Positions 47,722-58,637 of a stretch of 64,000 nucleotides of DNA are shown here, one piece after another. The position numbers and the translations under genes are program-made. Below the pieces are notes generated by a model. The model worked only from the letters and a program-made list of their open reading frames with translations, was not told where the DNA came from and did not search any database. This stretch comes from Halomonas piscis. GTDB taxonomy: Bacteria > Pseudomonadota > Gammaproteobacteria > Pseudomonadales > Halomonadaceae. Within the stretch, counting starts at the first letter, position 1; every line of letters starts with the position of its first letter. Location of the stretch: contig NZ_CP119391.1 in assembly GCF_031886125.1 (NCBI RefSeq), positions 1,798,001-1,862,000 on the forward strand. Reading direction: 5' to 3'.

Positions 47722-48600
47722 ATGCCGATGATCACCGGGCTGGTCAGCGTTTTGCTGCTGATAGCCAACACGCTGTTCTGGGCGCTGCCGCTGATCGCGC
47801 TGACCCTTGTCAAGCTGGCCGCCCCGCGCCGCTGGCAGCCGGCGGTGCTCGACGGTCTCAACGCCATCGCGCTCAACTGGATCGGTTTCAACCTCTGGTG
47901 GATGCGCCGCTGGCTCAGGCCAACCCTGAAGGCTCGGGTGCCCGAGGGGCTGAGCCCGGACAAGTGGTGGCTGGTGATCGCCAACCACCGCAGCTGGACC
48001 GATATCTTCATGCTGCTCGCGGTGCTCCACCGCCGGGTGCCCATGCCGCGGTTTTTCCTCAAGACCCAGCTAATCTGGATTCCCGTGGTGGGGCTCGCGT
48101 TCTGGGCGCTGGAGTTTCCCTTCATGCGCCGCTATACCCGGGAGCAGATGGCGCACAACCCGCGGCTGGCCGAGATCGACCGCCGCGCCACCGAGCGCAT
48201 GTGCCGGCGCGCCCGCCACCGCCCCATCACCATTTTCAACTTTGTCGAAGGCACCCGCTTCACCCCGGCCAAGCGCGACGCCAGCCCCAGCCCCTACCGC
48301 CACCTCTTGCGCCCCAGGGCCGGCGGCGTGGCCCAGGTGCTAAGCCTGCTCGGCGACCGCCTGGACGGCATGATAGACGTCACCCTTCACTACGCCGACC
48401 CCGACCCGAGCTTCTGGCGATTCTTGTGCGGCCGGGAAGGGCCGATTACGCTATCCGCCCGCAGGCTCGACATACCGGCATGGATGCACCGCGCGCCCTA
48501 CCACGACGACCCGCAGCAAAAGGAACGCTTCCACTCATGGATCAACGCCCTCTGGCAGGACAAGGACCGCTGGCTGGACGCCGCCGAGCGCCGACACTGA
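47722..48600 (+). CDS. PlsC-like acyltransferase (YihG type)
   Basis: Membrane acyltransferase, 292 aa, probably acting on lysophosphatidate or a related lipid. It has an N-terminal hydrophobic segment (about 4-32), the catalytic HX4D motif in ANHRSWTDIF, a second motif in FLKTQLIWIPVVG and the substrate motif FVEGTRF. Length and motifs fit E. coli YihG rather than the shorter PlsC. The last 64 bases overlap the start of the next gene in another frame. Confidence 0.87.
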   Translation: MPMITGLVSVLLLIANTLFWALPLIALTLVKLAAPRRWQPAVLDGLNAIALNWIGFNLWWMRRWLRPTLKARVPEGLSPDKWWLVIANHRSWTDIFMLLAVLHRRVPMPRFFLKTQLIWIPVVGLAFWALEFPFMRRYTREQMAHNPRLAEIDRRATERMCRRARHRPITIFNFVEGTRFTPAKRDASPSPYRHLLRPRAGGVAQVLSLLGDRLDGMIDVTLHYADPDPSFWRFLCGREGPITLSARRLDIPAWMHRAPYHDDPQQKERFHSWINALWQDKDRWLDAAERRH

Positions 48601-49442
48601 CCCTCATTCTGGCGCTGCTCCTGCTGCTGGCCGGCTGCGCCGGCAGCCCGGCAGAAGACGGCGATGCCGGCAGCGCCGGCGAGTGGGTGAGCATTCAGCG
48701 CGGCGACACCCTGGGCAAGCTTGCCCGGCGCGCCGAGGTGCCGCTCAAGCGCCTGGAGCGATTCAACCCCGGCGTGCGCGCCCGGCACCTGGAAATCGGC
48801 CAGCGCATTCTGATCCCCAGCCGCCAGGAGCGCGCGCCCTCGGGCGGGCCCTACCGCTACCGCATCCGCCAGGGCGACACCTACAGCGGCATTGCCCGAC
48901 ATTTCGGCACCCGGGCGAGCCGCATCCAGGCGGCCAACGCCGAGATCTCGGCCAGCGCGCTGCGCGTGGGCCAGCTGATCCAGGTGCCGCTCGGCGACGG
49001 CGCTGCCCCGGCCCGCCCGGCGTCAACGGCCTCGGCTAGTTCGGCCACCGGCAGCGCGCCGGACCTGCCCGCCTCCGCCGGCACCTGGCCCTGGCCGCTG
49101 GATGACTACCGCGTCATGCGCCCCTACGGCAAGGACGACCGCGGCCGGCTGCAGCCCATGCTGCTCGCCGCCCGCCAGGGCAAAACGGCCAGGGCCGTGG
49201 CCCCGGGCGAGGTCAGCTTTGCCGATACCATGCGCCAGCTGGGCCAGGTAGTGATTGTCCACCACGACAACAACCTGCAGAGCGTCTACGCGCTGTGCGA
49301 AACGGCAAGCGTCAGCGTCGGCGACTCGGTCAAGGCCGGCGAGGAGCTTTGTCGCCTGGCCGACGGCGACGACGGCCCGGTGCTGCTGTTTGACATGCGC
49401 CGCAACGGCAAGCCCCTGGACCCCGGCCGCCTGCTGAAATAG
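48537..49442 (+). CDS. Lipoprotein with two LysM domains and a degenerate M23 (LytM) domain
   Basis: 301 aa. It has a lipoprotein signal with lipobox LLAGC (about residues 30-40), LysM 1 (WVSIQRGDTLGKLARRAEVPLKRLE) and LysM 2 (YRYRIRQGDTYSGIARHFGTRASRI). The C-terminal M23 fold (VAPGEVSFADTMRQLGQVVIVHH to the end) has lost its zinc ligands: LLFDMRRNGKPLDP where active enzymes have LHFEIRxNG, and no His-x3-Asp before it. It resembles NlpD, an activator of cell-wall amidases, rather than an endopeptidase. The ATG at 48537 lies inside the acyltransferase gene; the ribosome site is weak. Confidence 0.85.
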   Translation: MDQRPLAGQGPLAGRRRAPTLTLILALLLLLAGCAGSPAEDGDAGSAGEWVSIQRGDTLGKLARRAEVPLKRLERFNPGVRARHLEIGQRILIPSRQERAPSGGPYRYRIRQGDTYSGIARHFGTRASRIQAANAEISASALRVGQLIQVPLGDGAAPARPASTASASSATGSAPDLPASAGTWPWPLDDYRVMRPYGKDDRGRLQPMLLAARQGKTARAVAPGEVSFADTMRQLGQVVIVHHDNNLQSVYALCETASVSVGDSVKAGEELCRLADGDDGPVLLFDMRRNGKPLDPGRLLK

Positions 49443-49472
49443 TCGCTCCTGGCGTCGATGAGCCCCAAACGT

Positions 49473-49513
49473 AACGCCGCCCCGCACGGCCTTGCGCACG
49501 GGGCGGCGTTTCG
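49473..49513. terminator. Hairpin terminator between convergent genes
   Basis: A perfect 12-bp stem, AACGCCGCCCCG and its complement, with a 14-base loop and a short T run (GTTTCG) on the plus strand. It lies between the NlpD-like gene and gcvT, where it can serve both directions; the U tract is short. Confidence 0.6.
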
Positions 49514-49532
49514 CTGCTGATCGCCGTCGGGC

Positions 49533-50645
49533 CTAACCGCGGTAGTGCCCCGGCGCCACGAACGGCATTTTGGTGACGATCATCGCACGTTTTTTGCCGC
49601 GCACCAGGGCGAACACCCGGGAATCCGGCGCTTCAAAATCGCGGTTGACGTAGCCCATGGCGATCGGCCTGCCCACGCTGGGGCCAAAGACGCCGGAGGT
49701 CACCACGCCGATTTCATGCGCCTCGTCGTCGACCAGCACCGCGCCCTCGCGCACCGGGGCCTTGCCCTCGGCAACCAGCCCCACGCGTTTGCGTTCGTGA
49801 TCCCTGGCGTCTACCTGGTGCAGAATCACGTCCGCCCCGGGAAAGCCGCCCGGGCGCTCGCCGCCGCGGCGGCGAGGCTTGCTCACCGCCCAGATCAGCC
49901 CGGCCTCCACCGGCGTGGTCTCGGTGGTCATGTCGTTGCCGTAGAGGCACAGGCCGGCTTCCAGGCGCAGCGAATCCCGGGCTCCAAGGCCGATGGCCTC
50001 GACTTCGGGCTCGGCCAAAAGCCGACGGGCCATGGCGTCGGTGGCCTCGGCGCGGGTGGAAAGCTCAAAGCCGTCTTCGCCGGTGTAGCCGCAGCGGCTG
50101 ATCCACACCTCTTCGCCGTCGATGTCAAAGCGCGCGTGCTGCATGAACAGAAGCTCGCAGGCTGCCGGGCATAGCCGCGCCATCACGGCGCTGGCGTCGG
50201 GCCCCTGGAGCGCCAGCAGGCCGCGGTCCAGGCTCTCGATAGTGTGGGTCTCGCCCAGGGTGGCGCGCAGGTGGGCCAGGTCCTGATCCTTGCACGCGGC
50301 GTTGACCACCAGATAGAAATGGTCTTCGGCGTTGACCAGCATCAGATCGTCGAGAATGCCGCCCTCGTTGTTGGTAAAGATGCCGTAGCGCTGGGCGCCG
50401 GGCGCAAGATCGACCAGGTTCGCCGGCATCAGGGTTTCCAGCGCCTCGGCGACGTCGTCGCCGGCCACGGTGAACTGGCCCATGTGCGAGACGTCGAACA
50501 GGCCGCAGCGGGCCCGGGTGTGCTCGTGCTCCTTTTTTACGCCCAGCGGGTACTGCACCGGCATCTCGTAGCCGGCAAAGGGCACCATCTTGGCCCCCAG
50601 CTCGCAGTGCAGGTCATACAGCGGCGTGTGTTTGGGATTATTCAT
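49533..50645 (-). CDS. gcvT: Glycine cleavage system T protein (aminomethyltransferase)
   Basis: Transfers the methylene group from the aminomethyl-lipoyl H protein to tetrahydrofolate; 370 aa. It begins TPLYDLHCELGAKMVPFAGYEMPVQY and has the folate site SRCGYTGEDGFELS and IGLGARDSLRLEAGLCLYGND, all family standards. It is 111 bp downstream of an AGCS symporter gene on the minus strand, not next to gcvHP, which run the other way. Confidence 0.96.
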   Translation of the reverse strand: MNNPKHTPLYDLHCELGAKMVPFAGYEMPVQYPLGVKKEHEHTRARCGLFDVSHMGQFTVAGDDVAEALETLMPANLVDLAPGAQRYGIFTNNEGGILDDLMLVNAEDHFYLVVNAACKDQDLAHLRATLGETHTIESLDRGLLALQGPDASAVMARLCPAACELLFMQHARFDIDGEEVWISRCGYTGEDGFELSTRAEATDAMARRLLAEPEVEAIGLGARDSLRLEAGLCLYGNDMTTETTPVEAGLIWAVSKPRRRGGERPGGFPGADVILHQVDARDHERKRVGLVAEGKAPVREGAVLVDDEAHEIGVVTSGVFGPSVGRPIAMGYVNRDFEAPDSRVFALVRGKKRAMIVTKMPFVAPGHYRG

Positions 50646-50756
50646 GCGGCATCCTCATCTGGCACGGTTAAGCGTGATGCGTAAAAAGCCGGGCAGCCCT
50701 CGAGCGGCTCCCCGGCATCGGGCAGCGCACAGCATAACATCGCCGTGCGCCGCGGT

Positions 50757-52163
50757 TTACGACCTGTCGTGGTCCAGCTCTTCGCCGGGCTTGATATCTT
50801 CCCCGCTGAAGTAAGCTTTTGCCAGCTTGAACACCACCGGCGACAGCAGCGCCAGCGCAATCAGGTTGGGGATGGCCATCATGGCGTTGAAGGTGTCCGC
50901 CATCAGCCAGATAAGGCCCAGGTTGGCCACCGCCCCCAGCGGAATCGCCAGCACGAAGACCACCCGGTAGAGCGGAATCGAACGCGCGCCGAACAGAAAC
51001 TGGCAGCACTTCTCGCCGTAGAACGCCCAGCCCAGAATGGTGGTAAAGGCAAACACCGACAGCACAATGGAAACGATCTCGTTGCCCAGGCCCGGCAGCG
51101 CCGCGTCGAACGACAGAGCGGTGAGCGAGGCGCCCTCCTCGCCGGTTTCCCACACGCTGGCAGTGAGAATCACCAGCGCCGTGATGGTGCACACCACCAC
51201 GGTGTCGATGAAGGTGCCGAGCATCGCGATCAGACCCTGGCGCACGGGGTTTTTGGTTTTGGCCGCGGCGTGGGCGATGGGCGCGCTGCCCAGACCCGCC
51301 TCGTTGGAGAACACCCCCCGGGCCACGCCGAAGCGGATGGCCATGGTCACCGCCGCGCCGGCAAAGCCGCCCACCGCCGCGTGGGGGTTGAAGGCGTAGT
51401 AGACAATCATGCCCAGGGTACCCAGCAGCTGATCGGCGTTGATCACCAGCACCACGATCCCGCCGACGATGTAGGCAATGCCCATGATCGGCACCAGCCT
51501 GCCCGCCACCTGGGCGATGCGCTTGATGCCGCCGAGAATCACCGCCCCGGAAAGCCCCATGATCACCAGCCCGGTGAGCCAGGCGGGAATGCCGAAGGTG
51601 GAGCTCATGGCATCGGCCACGGAGTTCGACTGCACGGTATTGCCGATACCGAACGCCGCCACCGCGCCGAAGAAGGCAAAGGCGCCGCCCAGCCACAGCC
51701 ATTTCCGTCCCAGGCCGTTCTTGATGTAGAACATCGGCCCGCCGACGTGGTAGCCGGTGCTGTCGGTTTCGCGAAAGCGCACCGCCAGCACCGCCTCGGC
51801 AAACTTGGTGGCCATGCCCACCAGGGCGGTGATCCACATCCAGAACACCGCCCCCGGGCCGCCCAGCGCAATGGCCGTGGCCACCCCGGCGATGTTGCCG
51901 GTGCCGATGGTCGCCGAGAGCGACGTCATCAGCGCGTTGAACGGCGAAATCTCGCCGTCTTCCTCACCTTTTTGGCGACCGCCGGGCGTACTCTTCGCAT
52001 CTCGCCCCTGCCACAAAAGCGCCAGGCCCGTTCCCAGCTTGCGGATGGGCATCAGCTTGAGCCCGGCCTGGAGGTAAAGCCCCACCCCCAGCAGCAACAG
52101 CAGCATCAAGGGGCCCCATACGACCCCGTTTATCGCCTGAAACAGGCTGTTCAACGTTTCCAT
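50757..52163 (-). CDS. AGCS-family sodium:alanine/glycine symporter
   Basis: Inner-membrane transporter, 468 aa, about 11 membrane segments. The signature blocks are SATIGTGNIAGVATAIALGGPGAVFWMWITALVG near the N-terminus and ARGVFSNEAGLGSAPIAHAAAKT in the middle. I start at the ATG at 52163 (METLNSLF), preceded by AAGGAG; the 66-residue upstream extension is not family-like. Its place between gcvT and gcvHP suggests glycine as a substrate. Confidence 0.9.
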   Translation of the reverse strand: METLNSLFQAINGVVWGPLMLLLLLGVGLYLQAGLKLMPIRKLGTGLALLWQGRDAKSTPGGRQKGEEDGEISPFNALMTSLSATIGTGNIAGVATAIALGGPGAVFWMWITALVGMATKFAEAVLAVRFRETDSTGYHVGGPMFYIKNGLGRKWLWLGGAFAFFGAVAAFGIGNTVQSNSVADAMSSTFGIPAWLTGLVIMGLSGAVILGGIKRIAQVAGRLVPIMGIAYIVGGIVVLVINADQLLGTLGMIVYYAFNPHAAVGGFAGAAVTMAIRFGVARGVFSNEAGLGSAPIAHAAAKTKNPVRQGLIAMLGTFIDTVVVCTITALVILTASVWETGEEGASLTALSFDAALPGLGNEIVSIVLSVFAFTTILGWAFYGEKCCQFLFGARSIPLYRVVFVLAIPLGAVANLGLIWLMADTFNAMMAIPNLIALALLSPVVFKLAKAYFSGEDIKPGEELDHDRS

Positions 52164-52537
52164 TTTGTTCTCCTTGGTGCCCGCTGGCTCGGCGCCCGGG
52201 GCGCTCTGGCGGCCCTGGCAGAACCAACGGGCATTTGGCGTTGGCATACGAGCGGCTAGCGCCGCCGAGGCGCGCTTATTCTGAGTGCCTGAGCCGGCGT
52301 TGTCACGCCCTGTGAGGCGCGATAACGGCTTGAATTGCCGCCTTTTAGACCTATGTCGCACGGGCAGGAAAAGCGGCGGGGTCCGGGCCGGCCTGCCGCC
52401 TTGTTTTCGGGGTCGCCGAGCAATTTGTTTCCACCGGCAAACGCGGTAACATGGTCGCTACCCTTAGCCGCACGCGGCGCGACGCTTCCAACGGCGACGC
52501 CACACGACCACTTCCACGACGAAAAACAGGAAAGAAA
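52164..52537. other. 374-bp divergent regulatory region between the symporter/gcvT and gcvHP
   Basis: Contains a GC-rich imperfect hairpin (about 52372-52404, GCGGCGGGG with CCTGCCGCC) followed by TTGTTTTC on the plus strand. I looked for the conserved parts of a tandem glycine riboswitch on both strands and did not find them. No gene is visible. Confidence 0.45.
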
Positions 52538-52924
52538 ATGAGCCAGGTTCCCGAGACTCTCCACTACGCCGAAAGCCACGAATGGGTGCAGGACAACGGC
52601 GACGGCACCGTTACCGTGGGCATCTCCGACCATGCCCAGGAGTCCCTGGGCGACGTCGTTTTCGTCGAGCTGCCCGAGGTTGGCCAGGCGCTTGCCAAGG
52701 GCGACGAGTTCGGCGTGATCGAGTCGGTCAAGGCCGCCTCCGACCTTTACGCGCCGATCAGCGGCGAGGTGGTCGAGGTCAACGAAGACCTCGAAGACGC
52801 CCCGGAAAGCGTCAACGAATCGCCCTACGAGGACGGCTGGATCATGAAGGTGCGTATCGACGGCGATATCGAGGGCCTGATGGACGCCGATGCCTATCAG
52901 GCAAGCATCGAGACCGACGCCTAG
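52538..52924 (+). CDS. gcvH: Glycine cleavage system H protein
   Basis: Lipoylated shuttle protein of 128 aa. The lipoyl Lys65 is in [15 protein letters not shown], with the flanking [31 protein letters not shown] as in the family. ATG at 52538 follows AGGAAAGAAA. It is followed by gcvP after 166 bp that contain repeats and a hairpin. Confidence 0.97.
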   Translation: MSQVPETLHYAESHEWVQDNGDGTVTVGISDHAQESLGDVVFVELPEVGQALAKGDEFGVIESVKAASDLYAPISGEVVEVNEDLEDAPESVNESPYEDGWIMKVRIDGDIEGLMDADAYQASIETDA

Positions 52925-52929
52925 CGCCC

Positions 52930-53007
52930 GTACGTCCGGCAAAGCCTGTACGTTCGCAAAGCCCTTATGGCTAAACGTACCGCGTGCCTGCCGCCGCGCA
53001 GGCACGC
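52930..53007 (+). repeat. Direct repeat and hairpin between gcvH and gcvP
   Basis: Two 18-nt direct repeats (52930-52947 and 52948-52965, each about GTACGT-CGCAAAGCC) follow the gcvH stop. Then comes a perfect 9-bp stem GCGTGCCTG/CAGGCACGC at 52982-53007 with an 8-base loop and, 13 bases later, a T-rich stretch (53021-53031). The hairpin could attenuate or stabilise the transcript between the H and P genes. Confidence 0.6.
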
Positions 53008-53032
53008 CTTCCTGCCCGGCTTTTCTTTTTTG

Positions 53033-53082
53033 TCTGGAACCGTTCTCTGGAAACCATCTCTGGAACCCCCCTTCTCTGGAAC
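53033..53082 (+). repeat. TCTGGAAC direct repeats before gcvP
   Basis: TCTGGAA occurs at 53033, 53046, 53059 and 53075, spaced 13, 13 and 16 bases, immediately upstream of the gcvP start. It occupies the place where the ribosome-binding site should be; the repeats supply GGAA cores but no strong Shine-Dalgarno. Confidence 0.7.
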
Positions 53083-53090
53083 TATGCCCT

Positions 53091-56051
<2,961 letters not shown>

Positions 56052-56086
56052 CCGATCGCCTTTCGCCAGGCGTCAGCCAGGCAGCA

Positions 56087-56128
56087 AAACGCCCCGCCGG
56101 CCCTCCATCGCGCCGGCGGGGCGTTTTT
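56087..56128. terminator. Intrinsic terminator after gcvP
   Basis: ACGCCCCGCCGG (56089-56100) pairs with CCGGCGGGGCGT (56113-56124), a 12-bp stem followed by TTTTT on the plus strand. AAAAC on the other side lets it also act on the convergent LysR gene. Confidence 0.9.
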
Positions 56129-56165
56129 ATACGTCTCTCTTTTCAGCTCCCCCATTTCCTCCGCG

Positions 56166-57044
56166 CTATGCCAGCCGCTGCGCCTTGAAACCGTCGAGCA
56201 GTTTGGTATAGCGCCGGGGAAGCGCAGCATCCCGGCGATGGACCAGATACAGCTGCTCGTCCACCGAGTGCTCGAGGCCAAGCTCCTTCACCTGGCGCTG
56301 CCAGGGCGAGGTTTCCAGCACCAGCCTGGATACCACGGTAAAGCCGAGCCTCCGGGCCACGGCATCGAGCACCATGCTCACCTCGTTGGTAAACCCCTGG
56401 TGGCGAAAGTGCGTCATCGAACGAAACGACTCCGGATAGTTCGCGCGCAGCAGCGCCGTGGCCTGATTGATGCCGTCGTAGTAGTTGATAAAGCCGATGC
56501 CCATGAGGTCGGACAGCGTGCTGCCGGCGAAGTCCGCCGGTACCACCAGGCACAGCGGTTCCCGGTGCCACAGGGCGCAGTCAAGCTCGGGGTTCTTCAC
56601 CGCCTCGGTGACGATGCCGACGTCGTGGCGGCCGCTGATCAGGTCGGCGACGATTTCGTGATTGAAGGCGAAGCTGTAGTTCACCGTGAGGTTGGGGTGC
56701 ATCTGCTGCTGACCCAGCATGTAGGGGTAAAGCATCAGCCCCACGCTTCCCGGCGAGGCCAGGCGGCACTCGCCGCTGTCCAGAGAGTCGTCGTCCAGGC
56801 CGTGGCGGAACTGCTCGTGCTCGGCAAAAAGCTTCAGCGCGTAGTCGTAGGTGCGCCGCCCCTGCTCGGTGAGAATAAAGCGCCGGCCGTGGCGCTCGAG
56901 CAGAGGCTTTTTCAGGTAGTCTTCCAGCTTGCGGATATGCTGGCTGACCCCGGGCTGGGTCATTTCCAGCCGCTCTGCCGTACGCGTGAAGCTTCCGGTC
57001 TCCACCAGCGTGATGTAGGTGCGGAAATAATGCGCGTTGAACAT
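56166..57044 (-). CDS. LysR-family transcriptional regulator
   Basis: 292 aa: N-terminal winged HTH (about 3-62, SFTRTAERLEMTQPGVSQHIRKLEDYLKKPLLER) and a substrate-binding effector domain. The target is unknown. It is divergent from ppnN, 131 bp away, and convergent with gcvP, so ppnN or itself are the natural candidates. The ATG at 57044 gives the usual MFNAHYFRTYITL start; the ribosome site is weak. Confidence 0.88.
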   Translation of the reverse strand: MFNAHYFRTYITLVETGSFTRTAERLEMTQPGVSQHIRKLEDYLKKPLLERHGRRFILTEQGRRTYDYALKLFAEHEQFRHGLDDDSLDSGECRLASPGSVGLMLYPYMLGQQQMHPNLTVNYSFAFNHEIVADLISGRHDVGIVTEAVKNPELDCALWHREPLCLVVPADFAGSTLSDLMGIGFINYYDGINQATALLRANYPESFRSMTHFRHQGFTNEVSMVLDAVARRLGFTVVSRLVLETSPWQRQVKELGLEHSVDEQLYLVHRRDAALPRRYTKLLDGFKAQRLA

Positions 57045-57175
57045 AACGATCCGGCCTGCCCAAATAGCGCCCATCCTAGCACAGCGCGCCTCGACTCACG
57101 CCGGCCCCGCGCCCTGTCACGCCCGGGGCGGCATGCTACCATGGCGCATTGACTTGCTAACGGACCGCCCCCACG

Positions 57176-58558
57176 ATGATTCACGCCCCCCGCCAACGCT
57201 CGACGATCACCAGCATCATCTCGCCGGAAGGCAGCCTGGAAGTGCTCTCCCAGCACGAAGTCAACCGGCTGAAGCGCACTTCGAAAACCGGGCTGCACGA
57301 CCTTTTGCGCCGCTGTTCGCTGGCCGTGCTCAACAGCGGCATGCCCACCGACGACAGCATCGCCCTGCTCGAAGCCTACAAGGACTTCGACATCGAAGTG
57401 CTGCAGCAGGACCGCGGCATCCGTCTGAAGCTCACCAACGCCCCGGCCGAAGCCTTTGTCGACGGCCGCATGATCCGCGGCATCCGCGAGCATCTCTCGG
57501 CGGTGATTCGCGATATCGTCTACGTCTACAACGAGATCCAGCAGCACAACCGCTTCGACCTCTCCACCGCCGAAGGCACCACCAACGCCGTGTTCCATAT
57601 CCTGCGCAAGGCCGGCGCCTTCCAGCCCAGCCGCGACCCCAGCCTGGTGGTGTGCTGGGGCGGGCACTCCATCTCCCGGGAAGAATACGACTACACCAAG
57701 GACGTCGGCTACCAATTGGGCCTGCGCGACCTGGACATCTGCACCGGCTGCGGCCCGGGGGCCATGAAAGGCCCGATGAAAGGCGCCAACCTCGCCCACG
57801 CCAAGCAGCGCCGCAGCGACAGCCGCTATCTGGGCATCTCCGAGCCCGGCATCATCGCCGCCGAGGCGCCCAACCCCATCGTCAACGAGCTGGTGGTGAT
57901 GCCGGATATCGAAAAGCGCCTGGAAGCCTTCGTGCGCCTGGGCCACGGCATCATCGTCTTCCCCGGCGGGGTGGGTACCACCGAAGAGATCCTCTATCTG
58001 CTGGGCATTCTGCTCCACCCGGACAACGCCGACATCCCCTATCCGCTGATTCTCACCGGGCCGGCAAGCTCGGCGGACTACTTCAACACCATCGACGAGT
58101 TTCTGGTATACACCCTGGGCGAAGAGGTGCGCCGCTACTACACCATCATCACCGGCCACCCGGCCGACGTCGCCCGGCACATGCGCCAGGGCGTCGACGA
58201 CATCACCGAGTTTCGCCGCTACCATCAGGACGCCTTCTACTACAACTGGCGGCTCAAAGTGGCGCGCGACTTCCAGGCCCCCTTCGAGCCCACTCACGCC
58301 GCCATGAAAGACCTGGCGCTGCACCGCAACCAGCCCACCCACGAGCTTGCCGCCCATCTGCGCCGGGCGTTTTCCGGCATCGTCGCGGGCAACGTCAAGG
58401 AAGACGGCATCCACGCCATCGCCGCCCACGGCCCCTTCGAGCTTTCCGCCGAACCCGAGCTGATGCAAAAGCTCGACGCCCTGCTCACCTCCTTTGTCGC
58501 CCAGGGCCGGATGAAGCTTGACGGCCAGCCCTACACGCCCTGCTACGTGCTCAAGTAG
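57176..58558 (+). CDS. ppnN: Nucleotide 5'-monophosphate nucleosidase PpnN (LOG family)
   Basis: Cleaves nucleoside monophosphates to base and ribose-5-phosphate, and is a (p)ppGpp target in E. coli (YgdH). The 460-aa length and the extra N- and C-terminal domains fit PpnN rather than a short LOG protein. The core has ICTGCGPGAMKGPMKGA and the catalytic PGGVGTTEEILYLLG. The opening (TSIISPEGSLEVLSQHEVNRL) matches the family. It ends at a bidirectional terminator. Confidence 0.93.
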   Translation: MIHAPRQRSTITSIISPEGSLEVLSQHEVNRLKRTSKTGLHDLLRRCSLAVLNSGMPTDDSIALLEAYKDFDIEVLQQDRGIRLKLTNAPAEAFVDGRMIRGIREHLSAVIRDIVYVYNEIQQHNRFDLSTAEGTTNAVFHILRKAGAFQPSRDPSLVVCWGGHSISREEYDYTKDVGYQLGLRDLDICTGCGPGAMKGPMKGANLAHAKQRRSDSRYLGISEPGIIAAEAPNPIVNELVVMPDIEKRLEAFVRLGHGIIVFPGGVGTTEEILYLLGILLHPDNADIPYPLILTGPASSADYFNTIDEFLVYTLGEEVRRYYTIITGHPADVARHMRQGVDDITEFRRYHQDAFYYNWRLKVARDFQAPFEPTHAAMKDLALHRNQPTHELAAHLRRAFSGIVAGNVKEDGIHAIAAHGPFELSAEPELMQKLDALLTSFVAQGRMKLDGQPYTPCYVLK

Positions 58559-58574
58559 CGGGTAGCGCAACGAC

Positions 58575-58599
58575 AAAAGGGCGGCCAGGCCGCCCTTTT
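58575..58599. terminator. Bidirectional intrinsic terminator
   Basis: AAAAGGGCGG, loop CCAGG and CCGCCCTTTT form a symmetric stem flanked by A and T runs, serving both ppnN and the convergent symporter gene. Confidence 0.88.
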
Positions 58600-58637
58600 G
58601 CATGCGCGGGTCAATGCCCGCCGGTGCCTGCGCTACC

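Noticed and set aside
52164..52537. Glycine riboswitch upstream of gcvH
   Set aside because: I searched by eye for the conserved aptamer core on both strands and did not find it; the hairpins there are simple. A covariance search would be decisive.
53033..53082. Regularly spaced TCTGGAA repeats considered as a short CRISPR-like array
   Set aside because: Units are only 7-8 bases with 5-9 base spacers, far below CRISPR sizes, and no cas gene is present.
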